This document shows positions 50,125 through 62,608 of a DNA stretch of 64,000 nucleotides, piece after piece. Each line of letters begins with the position of its first letter. Within the stretch, counting starts at the first letter, position 1. Location: NCBI RefSeq assembly GCF_029784155.1, contig NC_073692.1:420629440-420693439 (forward strand), written 5' to 3'. The DNA comes from Uranotaenia lowii. Lineage: Eukaryota; Arthropoda; Insecta; Diptera; Culicidae. The notes beneath the pieces were generated by a model. That model saw only the letters and a list, made by a program, of their open reading frames with translations, ran no database searches and was not told where the DNA came from. Both the position numbers and the translations under genes were made by a program.

Positions 50125-50395
50125 TTCTTTTGCGGCAAAGCCGCAACCAACGAGGATGAAGGGGCTGAGGCGGCATAAAGCCGCCGAAGCTCCCAAATCC
50201 GAGGTGGCCGCCGACCCGCCGTCGGAAGCGGCGGCCCCATTACATTGGTCTAGGTCTGCCGGGGCTTCCTAGGTCTGCGTGAAAGCTAGGGGTGATCCCT
50301 TAGCCCCGTCCGCCACGCGACAGCGTGAAGGACAAAACGTCTTCCAAGTTCGAACGCGTAGCGTGAGGAGTCGGATACCAAAACGGTTTTTAAAG
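50125..50395. other. GC-rich island with consecutive hairpins
   Basis: Strikingly GC-rich in an AT-rich setting, and nearly every part is self-complementary. 50131-50145 is TGCGGC/GCCGCA with AAA loop. 50161-50193 is GGGGCT-GA-GGCGGC / GCCGCC-GA-AGCTCC, two helices flanking a tandem G-A mismatch. 50206-50236 is GGCCG/CGGCC enclosing CCGAC/GTCGG. 50261-50307 is GGGGCT/AGCCCC enclosing CCTAG/CTAGG and a GGG/CCC hairpin. 50314-50327 is CACGC/GCGTG. 50354-50364 is ACGC/GCGT. No coding frame fits. It could be a structured RNA, a hairpin-type mobile element or DNA of foreign or organellar origin. Confidence 0.7.
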
Positions 50396-50589
50396 GACCA
50401 TGATAAGCATTGAATCAATTAAAGTACCCAAACCATAAACAAAGCACAATATTGGTTCTAAAATAAATTTAGTTGGAAAATTTCAAAGTCTTAGTTTCAT
50501 TAAAAAAATCATTTTGAAAAAATTAATTTCGAATCATATGAAATATTCAAGAATTCATTAGAAAAATAAGAAAACAAATAAAAATACTA

Positions 50590-50677
50590 GGGGAAAAAAT
50601 CTGGGATTTGTGCCACTCTGGTAAATGTTCCATTCTGGGGAAAAAAATTCTGGGAAATGGTCCATTCTGGGAAAAAA

Positions 50678-50682
<5 letters not shown>
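50590..50682. repeat. inverted copy of the CCAGAA tandem repeat
   Basis: ATTCTGGGGAAAAAAATTCT and GGGAAATGGTCCATTCTGGG are the reverse complement of the units at 47633-47858. Confidence 0.85.

Positions 50683-50764
<82 letters not shown>
50683..50764. repeat. (TA)n microsatellite
   Basis: About 41 TA dinucleotides abutting the inverted CCAGAA repeat. Confidence 0.95.
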
Positions 50765-50765
<1 letters not shown>

Positions 50766-50774
50766 TTATACTGT

Positions 50775-51430
50775 TTTAGTTATTTTGACATAATTATACA
50801 TCGGAATGAGATGGAAAATGGCACATGGAAGTTTTCAGGAATGAACAATAGATTTCAAGTGTTAAATTTTTTACACCATAAAGCAAAAGGGGGCGTTCAT
50901 ATTAACAGTTCAGTGTTTTGCGATATTGGCATTATTAAACATGATTGAGAGGAAAATTTGTACATAGGGTTTTTAGGCGATGGAAGATTGATGTCAGGTT
51001 TCAAATTTTGTCCATATAAACTTTTAACTGTTTAAGCTATATTGTCGTATGTATCAGACGGAAATGAAATTTTGCACGTGGGAGTTTCAAGGGGCGGGCA
51101 ATTGATTTCGAATTGGAAAAGGATCGTCCATATTGATTGTTCATTGTTTACGCGATATTGTCTTGATTATGCATCGGATTGAGATGAAACTATGCACATG
51201 AGAGTTTTGAGAGACGAATAATTTATTTCGGGTATGAAATTTAGAGTCACAGGTCGGCGGAAGGAGTCGTCCATATTACCTTTTCACTGTTTTTTTTAAT
51301 AGTTACGTTGTAATGCATTCCAATGATATGAAAATTTACCCACAGGGATTTTAAGAAATGAACAATCGTTTTTAGGTATCGAATTTTGTGTAAATAGTCG
51401 GCATAGAATCGATTTGAAAATTTATGCACT
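50775..51430. repeat. degenerate tandem of about 130- to 160-bp units
   Basis: Recurring order of phrases: ATGCATCGGATTGAGATGAAA, a CACATGAGAGTTTT-type block, a GAACAAT/ATTTC block, GTCCATATT, then CACTGTTT with a GATATTG block. Copies begin near 50795, 51040, 51165 and 51300. Strongly diverged; the general style resembles the array at 58.1-59.9 kb. Confidence 0.6.
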
Positions 51431-52917
51431 GGGATGTAGTGATAAAATCAATATAAGTTTATGTGTTGAATTTTGGATTATTGTACAACGAAAAGGGATA
51501 ATTTTTTTTTGAACCATCCGCCGTTTTTGTGAAATTGTGGTGAAAGTTAAACGGGTCAACGTGCTTATTGAATAACGAGATTCGAAAAGAAACTGTTATG
51601 TCTTTTATGAAGTAGGGTTCTTAACTTATCAATAAGGATACTCTCAAAGCATTTTTCTCCAGTATAAGGAATATCGAGATTGGATAAAAACATTAACGTC
51701 TAATCTGATCAAATTTTTACTGTTGTTAGCTAAACGAAGTTCGGACGGGATCAGCTTGTCTTAATATTATGGGTTGCTTTGATTGTTTGCTTGGTAAATA
51801 CATAAACGGTTACTCGTAAACTGGAAAATGTATCTGGTTAATTTCACCCTCATTCTTATTTCTTAAAAAGCTTCTGGGATAACTAACAACTTATGAAAAG
51901 CCAGAGGAACCAATCCTTTTTATCCAGTTGAATTTGAAATCAGTTCGGTTCTCTAATTGCATATTTTAACATATCATTTCTGTTTCTACAGTACCAAATT
52001 TTGTTATTGCAGCCATGTACAAACCTCCCAAACTTTAGAAAAAACGCATTATGAATCACAAATATAGTTTTATACTGAATGCTTCTACAATCGGCTTAAC
52101 ACAGCATGCGATGGAAAACCATGTCACAGCACACATGTCCAGCTACAACGATATCAGAATTTTGAAAAAAAGTGGGCGACGACAACAGGAAGAAACCTGC
52201 TGAAACTCTGCAAATAAAACTGAGAGGAGGGAAGGCACCCAAGTAACAAGTTAAGTTTTATTCCAACCTTAACAGTCCGCTTAAGACTATTTCCTAAAGC
52301 TACTTTATAAGCCAAAGCGCATTCTACGCTATTAGCACAACTACTTTAAAGCTTACATATGGTCAAAAGGGCCCATTTTGTTAACGTTTTTAAAGCTAAT
52401 TCTATACGCTATAATAAAACATCCAACAGAATAGTTTTATTCGAACTTGTAGACATAGCCTTAAAAACCTTTCCGAGCTCTTTTAAGACTATCCACAGCT
52501 CCTTTAAAACTACGTCAAAAAAATCTAGTAGGAATTGTACTGTGGGAGCTGTAGAATCTGATAGGAATTTTACTGTGGGAGCTGTGAAATTTGATAGAAA
52601 CTCTTCTGTGGGAGCTTTCTGTTCCGTTTTTTCTCATGTTATCACTTCCTCTCCCAAACATTTAGTGATTGGTGATGATTGCAATTAAATTATTTTAAAA
52701 ATATTTTCATTTTCATTTTTAATATGTCTTAGCATAAAACTTCTTGCAACCTCAGATTTCTGGGGAAATGTATACGAAATAGCATCAAAACATATATGCG
52801 CCTCAAAGAAAATCAAGGTTGACACAATTTTAAGATTTTTTTAATTAAAAAATTATAATTTAAGTAACATTCAAATTTGCTCAAATTATGCAATTTTTGT
52901 TTTGCATTAAAATTCAT
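51431..52917. other. spacer with a small 33-bp triplication
   Basis: No supported gene. At 52529-52622 the phrase TAGGAATTNTACTGTGGGAG plus GCTGT is present three times with an exact 33-bp period, in frame within a 109-codon open frame (52359-52688). Confidence 0.45.
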
Positions 52918-53450
52918 TACCTATACAACAAATAGTACCGCAAACATTGTCAAATTTGTTGAAAATGTCTAGTTTTTAGTATTATAATATTATTTCCAGC
53001 AAGATGGCGTCAGTAAATTCGAATATCACAATCAACATGGCGTTCAGTAAGTTAATGTTGGACATCTTAAATAAGGCAGTTGTAAAACAGTTTTTAAATT
53101 GTTTTTTGCCGGTTTGAAAAATGTTGTTATAAAAAAATTTCAAACAATTTTAAGAGACCTTGAATCACAACTTCGTTTAAAGTTTCTCTAAATGGAATAC
53201 ACGCTCATGATGGATTCATCCATTTTTGAGTAAGATAAGTTTGTCGCAATAAATGAGATCATTTCGTTTTGTTGCTTAGCAAAAGGCATTCATGAAACTT
53301 TTCATTTTGTTTCCTTTTGACTATGATTAGAGGATGGTTAATTACCTTCAAATAACAAGTAGGTATTGATATCAAATAATCTCAAACTGTTTAGAAATAG
53401 ATCATTTTCTTTAATCAAAAGCCTGGCCTTAAAGCTCAGTAATAACCCGT
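52918..53450 (+). repeat. dispersed repeat, copy B of a 0.55-kb pair
   Basis: Direct, diverged counterpart of 38855-39425, beginning at the same CTATACAACAAATAGT. It is shorter by small deletions and likewise ends after the AAAGCCTGGC block. Confidence 0.8.
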
Positions 53451-53975
53451 ATAATTGAGGATTATAGCCAAACAATTTCTTAAATCGACAAATGAAGATT
53501 TTATGAAGCGCAATAACACGTTTAGCAAACGATTAAAGAAATAGTGTAATACATTCCCTGAATCGTGAATTCCAAAATAATTGTATTTTGAATATGTAGT
53601 TAGGTTATGTAACTGTTAAAACAGTTGTATGGGAGAACTTTTCTGCAAACAGTATGGTAACGATTTAGGTAACGATATTATTAATAGTATGCAACATATA
53701 AAACAATAATATTCTTACAATTGGAAGCGATAAAACGATTTTATAAAACGTGCATCGGATATTTTGCTAACGATAATCAAAACTACGTTATGCTTCAAAT
53801 AAATTGTAATTTTCAATGATCGGCCATTGCTAGTAGTCTTCATCCTGACTATTTATGTCATGTGAAACTTGTTGAGGCTGATGAAAGTATAGAATGAGCA
53901 TTTTCACTTGTAATGAAGCTCAACTTCTTCGTCTTTGCAGAGGAGTGGTTTCAAGAGTGGTTGACCCGGAAAGAA

Positions 53976-53977
<2 letters not shown>

Positions 53978-54038
<61 letters not shown>
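53978..54038. repeat. (TC)n microsatellite
   Basis: About 30 TC dinucleotides. Immediately to the right (54080-54180) is a further diverged CCCGG-family piece: GGATATTGCTCGGACTTATG and ACTACCCGGTTTG. Confidence 0.95.
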
Positions 54039-54042
<4 letters not shown>

Positions 54043-54180
54043 TTTTATTTTTCTTCATTTTGGTTTAGGGATTTCGGAGTGATGGTTCAAAGTTTTCTGG
54101 ATATTGCTCGGACTTATGGTCATCTATTTGAAATCGAATGCTCGGTTTGCGTCTGGTTTTTATATTCAAACTACCCGGTT

Positions 54181-57100
54181 TGAAAAAAAACTCAAGCGCC
54201 CTTAGTCTTCAAGATACATTTCAAAGTAAAATTCTTATTTAATTTTTGGCATTTCGGCCAGTTGTGAAAATTCAAGGTAGAATATTTTAGAAAGAACATG
54301 AAAGTATTAAAGGTGGAAAGATCAAAGCTAGAGCGCTTTGGGTAGAAGAAATTGTTGGTGAAAATGTGAGCAGGGCTTTTGTTTTGTGAACAGCTTTTGA
54401 ACTACTTGCGTGATTCTTTGCCGCGCGCCGTTTCAATGTTGATAGGAAGCGATGAAGAAACCCATCGCATTTCTACCCACATTGAAACACGGACGGGTCG
54501 AACACATGAGATTGTATCCGACCGGGCAAAAAATCACCCAAGCAGCGCTCACATGTGCTGTTCTATTGCTAAGCCAATTCTATCGATGCGTGCTACTTTT
54601 TTAGGTACATCGGATGGTTGCTACTTTTTGTTTCGCATATTATCCATCCGATGCCTTACTTTTTTGCCAAATGCATCGTGGTGAATTGTGTTGTAATTTT
54701 TGTTATCCCATTTCCCCCCTTCTTTAGCCAAGTGATTCTTTTATCTTATTTTAATCGCTGCCGGGATATATTCTTATTTATTTTTTGCTTGAAAATACGT
54801 TTATACTCAGCAAGCACAATGCATTACAAGGAAAGGCTAAAACCCGTAGTGATTTATTCTTTGAAAAACATAAATCTGAAGTATTCAGCTAAAGATTGTT
54901 TTAGAATCATGTTTGAGTTGCACTACGAGTTTCTCAATCTATAAACGTGTACAAATCGGTTGAGAAACAAGAGAGATAAAACGAGGAGTGTCAAATTGAC
55001 ACTCAAGTTGTGATGAAGAATTTTTTTTTTGGGCTTACAGGGAACGTTAATAAAATAAGAAACGATGCTAAATTAAAGATTTCAAAAATTGATTGAAGGT
55101 CCCTTAACAATTTGTAAATTTGGATGAATTTAAATAGAGAAACAAGCCCTCAAACTTCCAATTGCAATTGAAATTTAAAAATAGTACAATGTAAACGACT
55201 TCGGAAAATTAAATAGACATTTTTTAGTATATGTTCTTTGAATAATACAATAGTAAGCAATACCCAATGATTGTTTTTTTTTTCTATTTTAAATAAGTTC
55301 CATATAAAAAATAAGGCCAGAAAAAAAATTTATTTCATCTTTTATCACTCCCCTCCTTTCAATCTTTTTCGAACCTCTAAAGAGGGAAATTAATAAAGTT
55401 GTAACAGATTAACGTAAATTATGTTAAACTAGTGCACCCACAAATCAGACTCTATTCCAGTATATACCAACCCTCCTTGTAGAGGTGTTATTGGCATACA
55501 ATTCAATGCCAGACCTACACTAACAAGCTTTCTTATCGTTGGCATTGTCCTCCCATCGCAACAGCATTTTATGATAAGTTATCTAAAAGGATGGAGATCC
55601 AATGAAATTATTTTCTTGTTTTGCATGAATGTGGTGGTTTTGCTTGGGAGTTCGAGTCTAAACTCTATATGCCAGTAGTGTTTTTCCAATCATATTATCT
55701 TTATACACTTTTAATCGCATTTTTGGCATAGAGTTAGCGCCATTGAAATTTGGCAACTTTACTTTGGGTGTAGACTTTTCAAACGATTGAATTATTGAAT
55801 ATCAACATATTCATATATTGATTATTTTTAAATTATTGAACTTTAAAAACTCGATTTTGCGATTCTGATATGATTAATGTAGATTGTATGCTATTTTATT
55901 GCTAACAAGTTTGAGAATTCACTTTTTTATCGTCATGTTTCAACTTTCAGGTGACAAAAGAAGGATTTCAAAAAATATATAGTTACCCTAAAATGTTTGT
56001 TCCATGACCCACATCAAAGATGCGGAATAATAGGCTTACCAGTCAGAGAGACCTAATTTCTAGAACCGAGTATCCTCCCCAACTCCCTTTTCATCGTTTT
56101 CTTAACGGTCCGAAGTGCTGCTGCTTCACAATTCCACGCCATACAACAAAATGAAGAGCAAAAGAACAAAAGAAAAGAAATACATTGTCATCTGATTCGT
56201 TTGATTTCCAGAGAGCCATTATACTTTCGTTCGGTGCTTTTCACAAGCGGCGATTTTCCAGAATCTAGATCTAGGAGTTTGTTTGCACATGGCCTATGTT
56301 TTCGAAAACTCATTTTAGATTTCGGTTCTGTTTTGTCCTCTTCAGATCTTTGGAAGAACCCTGATCAGAACCGTGTGATTAATGCCGTACTCGATTGTCG
56401 GAAGTAGGTCACGTTAAGGTCGGTTTAAGAATCAAGGTTTTCCTGGCTATTCTTAAAGATTATTTACTAAATCACAAAAATCGATGTGCTTTGGAGGATC
56501 TGATAAGGCTATGTTGGGAATTTCAGTGAAGATGTTATGGTTGTTGATTTTCTGTTTCAAACGGTTTCATCGAGTTACTACTTACTATTTCATACTATTT
56601 AAACGTCATTTCAACAACTTATTTGAATCACTGGAAAATCTTTTCTTTAAAATTTTTAAGCAGCTTTTTGGAATTGTGACAACAAATTTCGAGTATTCTT
56701 CACCTGCCACGCAACCTTTGAAAAGATAACCTCGCTTAGTTTCGAACAACAACGAACATTTTCATTGACGAACGCATCTAACGCCTGCCATACAAAGCAT
56801 TTTATTCCATGCAGAGGAAACCAAAACGACTGCAGCATCATTGCAATTCGTCGCGGATTGCAAGTGATATATGTAACGGCAGAACTTCAATTGTCACCGT
56901 TATTTATTGTGAAGATAAATAATGGTGGGCCTATCATGCCTGAGTAGGAGTGCGGAAAACGAAACCAATTCATCAACCGTGCGCGCCGTCAAGAGTGAGT
57001 TGCAATTCGGGTGCGAAATCAGAACTGTATTCTATTGGTGGGTAGCTAATATCTAAGGGCCTGGGCTGAATGATAGCTCCAGCTCCAGGCCTATAGCATG

Positions 57101-57544
57101 ATATTACAATCAAATTAAGACTGTTTTTCTTCTCGCTGCGTTCGGCAGATTCGTACGAATGTTTACAATCAATTTGGACAACAGAGGCGTAACATCAAAA
57201 GATAACAATTTTGGAAGTACAGTTAAAAACATTTATTGCAGGAGTGTGATTGTAACAGAACAGAAGTAGGAATATTAAAATGAAGAAAACACTCTTTTGG
57301 TATGGAAATCCACAAAAAAATTTAAAACATATTTTAATTTTGGTGCAAAATTGCTTTGGAACTCTGATAGTGAACAGTACAAATTTGACATGAAGCTTCC
57401 AAAAAGATAGATACCCGAAGCTAGAAAAGAATTGGAGGTAACGATTGTTTCAGTTTACCCAGCAGTGGTTTGTATTTTATTCTAATTTGTGTTAAGAACC
57501 TTCTTGGTTGAGTAATTTTAATGAAACAAAGCAATCGAATGATT
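54181..57544. other. spacer, no gene seen
   Basis: Mostly AT-rich. The less AT-rich parts at 54370-54680 and 56090-57010 give short frames without recognisable domains. Confidence 0.4.
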
Positions 57545-57735
57545 ACCTTCAATACAACCACGGTATGAGAAAAGTTCAAGTACCGGTATTTCGATATCAA
57601 CTTACTATCTTCTTCAGTGAGCATTAACGGTTGACCGATTCAATAGAAAACGCTCTCTGGAGAAGATAGTTAGTTTCATTCAAATTATCGCTATCTGAAC
57701 GTTTCTAATACCGTGGTTGAATTAAAGGGTAGCTT
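57545..57735. mobile_element. small inverted-repeat element
   Basis: Arms of about 75 bp with a 40-bp centre. The left arm contains TACAACCACGGTATGAGAAA, then a GTTCAAGTACCGG phrase and TACTATCTTCTTCAG. The inverted right arm ends AATACCGTGGTTGAATTAAA. No coding frame. Confidence 0.7.
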
Positions 57736-58039
57736 ATGTAAGCATTTATCAAAAATCTCATTTTCTTTTCCTTTGCTTGGCTTAACGACATGGATTTCCG
57801 ACAAAGTTATTTTTGAATAAAACGATTTTTTGTGTAATTCCATGAAAAAAAATATCGTAAAATGGGTGAAAATTGTTGTCTACATAATTTCCCTTAAGGA
57901 CCAAAATGTACTCTGGTTATTGCGTAAAAGCAAGTAAAAATTCCTAAAAATGCGTAAAAACAAATAGAAATTACGAAATTTCATACCATAACATGTGTTG
58001 TTTGATATCACTTTGATTGTTAATGCGACATATCAACAA

Positions 58040-58067
58040 GTTGTATTTATATATATAAAAATGAATT

Positions 58068-58100
<33 letters not shown>

Positions 58101-60080
58101 TCCCTATAAACTCGAAAACTACTGAACCGATTTGCGTGAAACTTGACTGGTGAGAATATTGGAGGCAGGAGAAGGTTCCTATTATAGTTTGGGACCCCTT
58201 CCTCTCTCATGAAGGGAGGGAGGGGCCTCCCAAACAAAAGACAATTTTTTGCATAACTCGAAAACCCATCAAGCAAATGGTGTCAAATTTGGCATGGGGT
58301 GGTTTATGGGATCGAGGGATATTTCTATGAATATTAGGTACCCTTTCCTCCTCTCAGTGGGGTTACAGGAAGGGGGGAGGGGGGGCTACCTCACAATTTT
58401 TCATATAACTCGAAAACTAATGAAGATATTGGAACCAAATTTGGCACGGGAAGGTATTTGGATACGAAAAATATCTCAATGATTATTTGAGACTCCTCCC
58501 TCTTTCCAGTAGAAAGAGGGAAGGGGCCTCTTTAATACTTTTTTACATAACTCAAAAACTAATAAAGCAAATGGAACCAAATTTGGCATGGGGGTGTATT
58601 TGGATACGAAAATTATTTGTATGATTATTTGGGACACCTCCCTCTTTCCAGTAGGGAGATAAAAAAGGGGGGAGGGGGTCTCTGTTATAATTTTTCACAT
58701 AACTCAAAAACAAATTAAGCAAATGGAACCAAAATTGGCATGGGCGGGTATTTGGGAACGTGACATGTTCTAATGATTGTTTAAGACCCGCTCCTTCTTC
58801 CAGCGGGGAGAAAGGAAAGAGGGAAGAAAGTTTCATACAATTTTTACTGCATATCTCAAGGACTAAAGCAACAAATGGAACCAACTTTGGCATGGAACGA
58901 TATTTGGATAAGAGAAATGCTCCTATGAATATTTGGTATCCCTCACTCCTTCAAAAAGGTGGATGAAAAGGGGAGGAGAGGTCTCCCTTACAATTTTCAG
59001 TATATCTGGAGAGTTGATCGAGTTGATTGAACCATATTTGGCATTTGAGGGTATTTAGATACGAGAAATTAGTCTATTATAAATTTAAGCCTTGCCTTTT
59101 TTCAGCGGAAAGATATAAAGGGGAGGGGGGGGGGGCCTCCTTACAATTTTTTCGCATAACTATAGAATTGATCGAGCTAATGAAACCAAATTTGGCATCA
59201 AAAAGTATTTGAGTACGAAACATACTTTTTCTATGTGAAACAATTCTTTTCTTGCAGTAGGATGATAGAATTAGGAATATAGGAAGGGAAGAGGAGGCAT
59301 ATATTTAATTTTTTTTACAAAATCCAAGAAATGCACAAAACTTAACATGGAAACTCAATTTGGTATGATTCTATGATTATCTGACAAACCATTCTATTTT
59401 CAGAGAGTAGGTATATAGGAGGAGGGAGGTGAGCCCAATACAATTTTGTTAGCATAAGTTCTCAATTTATGCTAACGAAGCCAACAAATGGGAACAAATA
59501 TGGCATGGAAAGGTTCTTGGTTACGAAATGTTTCTACGATTGTTATAAACCCTTATGCTTTACAGTGTAGAGAGGGGAAGAAAGGAGGAGGCTCCATATG
59601 CATTTTGTTGTAAAGCTTAAAAACTTATCAACTAATGGAACTATATTTGATATAAGAGGATTTTTGGGAACAAAAAAAATTGGTACTATTATTAAAGATC
59701 ACGACTTTTAATCAGCAGGAGGTGAAGGGAAGGACAGGAGGGGGGGGCTCTCTTATCAGTTTTTTTAAGCATAAATCCAGAACATTTCAAGCAAAAACAG
59801 CCGTATTTTATAGTTTAGATTGTTTGCGTACGATTAATTTGAGACCCTCCAGACAGATTAAAATTATCAGGTCTTTAACACAAATTTATAGAGCAAGATT
59901 CAGAATATTAGTTTAAGTTATCTTTGTGTTGCAATTCGAAACTCCAGCTGCAGCGGTTGCTTATGAATTATGTTATAATTTGGTTTAAAATAATGTCAAT
60001 AAAACAATAAAAAATTGAATAATTTTTGAAAATATCATTTGATTTTGAAAGGTGTAGCAAAGCCCACCGGGTCAGCTAGT
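58040..60080 (+). mobile_element. mosquito-type repeat with internal 150-bp array, Helitron-like 3' end
   Basis: Opens with TATATATATAAAAATG and a (CTGT)n tract at 58069-58100. About eleven degenerate units of roughly 150 bp follow (58100-59850). Each has an ATAACTCGAAAACTAATGAAG-like phrase, AAATGGAACCAAATTTGGC, TATTTGGATACGAAA and a poly-purine GGGAGGGGG block. It ends GCCCACCGGGTCAGCTAGT at 60080. A CTAG end after a small GC stem is compatible with Helitrons, but no Rep/helicase frame is present and the 5' boundary is uncertain. Confidence 0.6.
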
Positions 60081-61386
60081 ATATGATAAAATTCAACATG
60101 ATTTTGGCAAAACACGTAAGACAATTAATTTAAACTGCTTCGAACGGTGACACATATTAATAAAACATTACTCGGTCCACTATTTGTGGGGTTAATCGAA
60201 AAATGTCCTTAAAAGTGTAGAAAAATCACCAAGATAGTGGAAAATAAAATAGAAATGAAGAAAACTCATTTTGAAGATGATCCTTTAAGAAAAAAAACCT
60301 TCAGTTGTCGCAGGAAGTCTAAATCTGAATTTAATTTGAGATTTTTTGCCCCTGGAGTTAGGCACCTTCGTCGATTTTTTTGTGGGTAATTAAAAAAGTG
60401 ATTAGGTACTGGGGATTAAAAATCAAAATAAAAAATATCTATAAAGACAAAAGTATGCACTGAAGTGCGTTTTAAGTTATGGAAGCTAAAATGAACACAT
60501 TTTGGTAGATGAATCCTTTAAACTTTTTTTTGCTTTGATTAAATTTGGTTGAGATCAACAAATTACACCATCTAGAACATTGGGTGGCCCAAATTTTTAA
60601 CAGGCGGGTAAAAATTTTTATATGACATTTATTTTTTTTTAATTATTACTGGAGAAAAAACAAAAAATGCTATGAAAATTAAAAATTTCTGCATAGGCCT
60701 GCTCCAAGCATAGATTCGTCTCAGTAAGAATTTTTTTTTCATACAATTAATTTCAACGAATTATTTCAAGCTATTTGAAACCTTCATTATTAATTCCATA
60801 AATGTGAAATCGCCGCCCATTTCAAAACTTTTTAAGTTTACTGATCTTCCTGAAAATTTTTTGTATGTGTTTCAAACTTAACTTGGAACGAAATTGTTGC
60901 AAAATTGTACCGTTCAAAAGCTCTCGTTATTTCAAATATTATTTACTAAAACCAGCACTGACCTACTGAACTTTTTCGAGTCGAATCTCGAAATTTATCT
61001 CAGAAAAAAATTAAATTTCTAAAGAATGTTTCATAAAGTCCAAATTTGAATTGACATATGTATCGGAAAAGTCATCCATAAACAGGATGTAAATTCATTT
61101 GGTTATTCATGATCATTGCACCGTTCTTTAAATGGAAAAAATTGCGAAAAAAAACAATTTCCTTAGAAAAATACATATCTTGCATGAGCTTTCTTTACGT
61201 CGTTTGAAACATCTCAAGAATTCACAAAAAACTGCTGCAACAGTTATCAAAACAACTTTAGAATGGGTATTTCACATGTTTATTGGTCAGGCTACCAATA
61301 TTCTAAATGGAAATTGCGATTAGTTTGTGTCAGTTTTGTATTTGATTGATTACATTTCACGATTTTGATTACGCTCACGCGAGATA
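60081..61386. other. AT-rich spacer, no gene seen
   Basis: Only short chance frames were found. Confidence 0.4.
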
Positions 61387-62606
61387 CAGTTGCGTTCAAA
61401 AAAGAATGAAATCGCATGAAGCTGCGCACCCTCTTCCAACTTTGACAAGCTGCCATTTCTCTCTCGGTTTATATTTTTTCATGAAAACTTCACACAATCT
61501 AGTTCAACTATCCAACTAACACTCCACAAAATTTGAATTCTTTTCAATGACGAGAAACAAAGATACAGCTTTTCCCGTAAAAAAGGGAAATTTGGAGTTG
61601 CTTCACTAAATATGCTGTATCTTTGACAATTTTCATTAAAAAATCTTGAAATTTTGCCCAAAGATGTAAAAATATTTGATCTAATATCAGGCCAAGTTTC
61701 GTCGAAATCGATGAACGTGATCAAAAATGGTGCCGGATTGAAAATAAGGTTGATTATCGCCCAGCAGACGATTTCATTCTTTTTTGGACGGATATTTGTA
61801 TGGAAAACATCGTAATCCATGTATTCTTGGTTTTTTCTTACACAAAACCAAAAGTTATCACAAAGAATGTTGTAAATTGCTTACAACTACATTCATACTT
61901 TATTTCGAAAGAGAAAATATTTCAACAGGGTTCAAAATAAGAAAAACAGGGTTCAAAATAAGAAAAACAGAGTTAAAGAAATGACCTGCTAATTATACCG
62001 ATAAACAAATTTGATCCACAATTTAAGCGAGTATTCTATTCGCTCTTTTGTTTCAATACCAGCTCTGCTGGAACAATTTCTATTTCTAAACAAAGCAAGG
62101 ATGAAGTTCCTATCAATTTACAACATTCTTTGTAATAAATGTTGACTTTGTGGAAGAAAAAACCAAGAATACATGGATTACGATGTTTTCCATACAAATA
62201 ACCGTCCAAAAAAGAATGAAATCGTCTGCTAGGCGATAATGAACCTTATCTTCAACTCGGCACCATTTTTGATCACGTTCATCGATTTTGACGAAACTTG
62301 GCCTGATATTAGATATAATATTTTTACATCTTTGGGCAAAATTTCAAGATTTTTTAATGAAAATTGTCAAAGATACAGCATATTTAGTGAAGCAACTCCA
62401 AATTTCCCTTTTTTACGGGAAAAGCTGTATCTTTGTTTCTCGTCATTGAAAAGAATTCAAATTTTGTGGAGTGTTAGTGGGATAGTTGAACTAGATTGTG
62501 TGAAGTTTTCATGAAAAAATATATACCGAGAGAGAAATGGCAGCTTGTCAAAGTTGGAAGAGGGTGCGCAGCTTCATGCGATTTCATTCTTTTTTGAACG
62601 CAACTG
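61387..62606. mobile_element. Tc1/mariner-type fold-back element with 450-bp arms
   Basis: TA flanks CAGTTGCGTTCAAAAAAGAA on the left (TA 61385-61386) and its inverse on the right (TA 62607-62608). The arms (about 61387-61838 and 62158-62606) are near-identical inverted repeats. Each arm also ends on its inner side with an inverted GCGTTC-like motif (TTTCATTCTTTTTTGGACGG near 61770, and its inverse near 62200), so each arm looks like a complete MITE of about 410 bp. The centre holds a GGGTTCAAAATAAGAAAAACA phrase in near-triplicate (61926-61978). The open frames at 61479-61820 (-) and 62239-62514 (+) are the two copies of the same arm sequence and have no transposase features. Confidence 0.88.
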
Positions 62607-62608
62607 TA

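Noticed and set aside
50161..50193. Hammerhead ribozyme in the GC island
   Set aside because: CTGA and GAA flank a stem, but the full CTGANGA and GAAAC core and the cleavage-site stem are missing.
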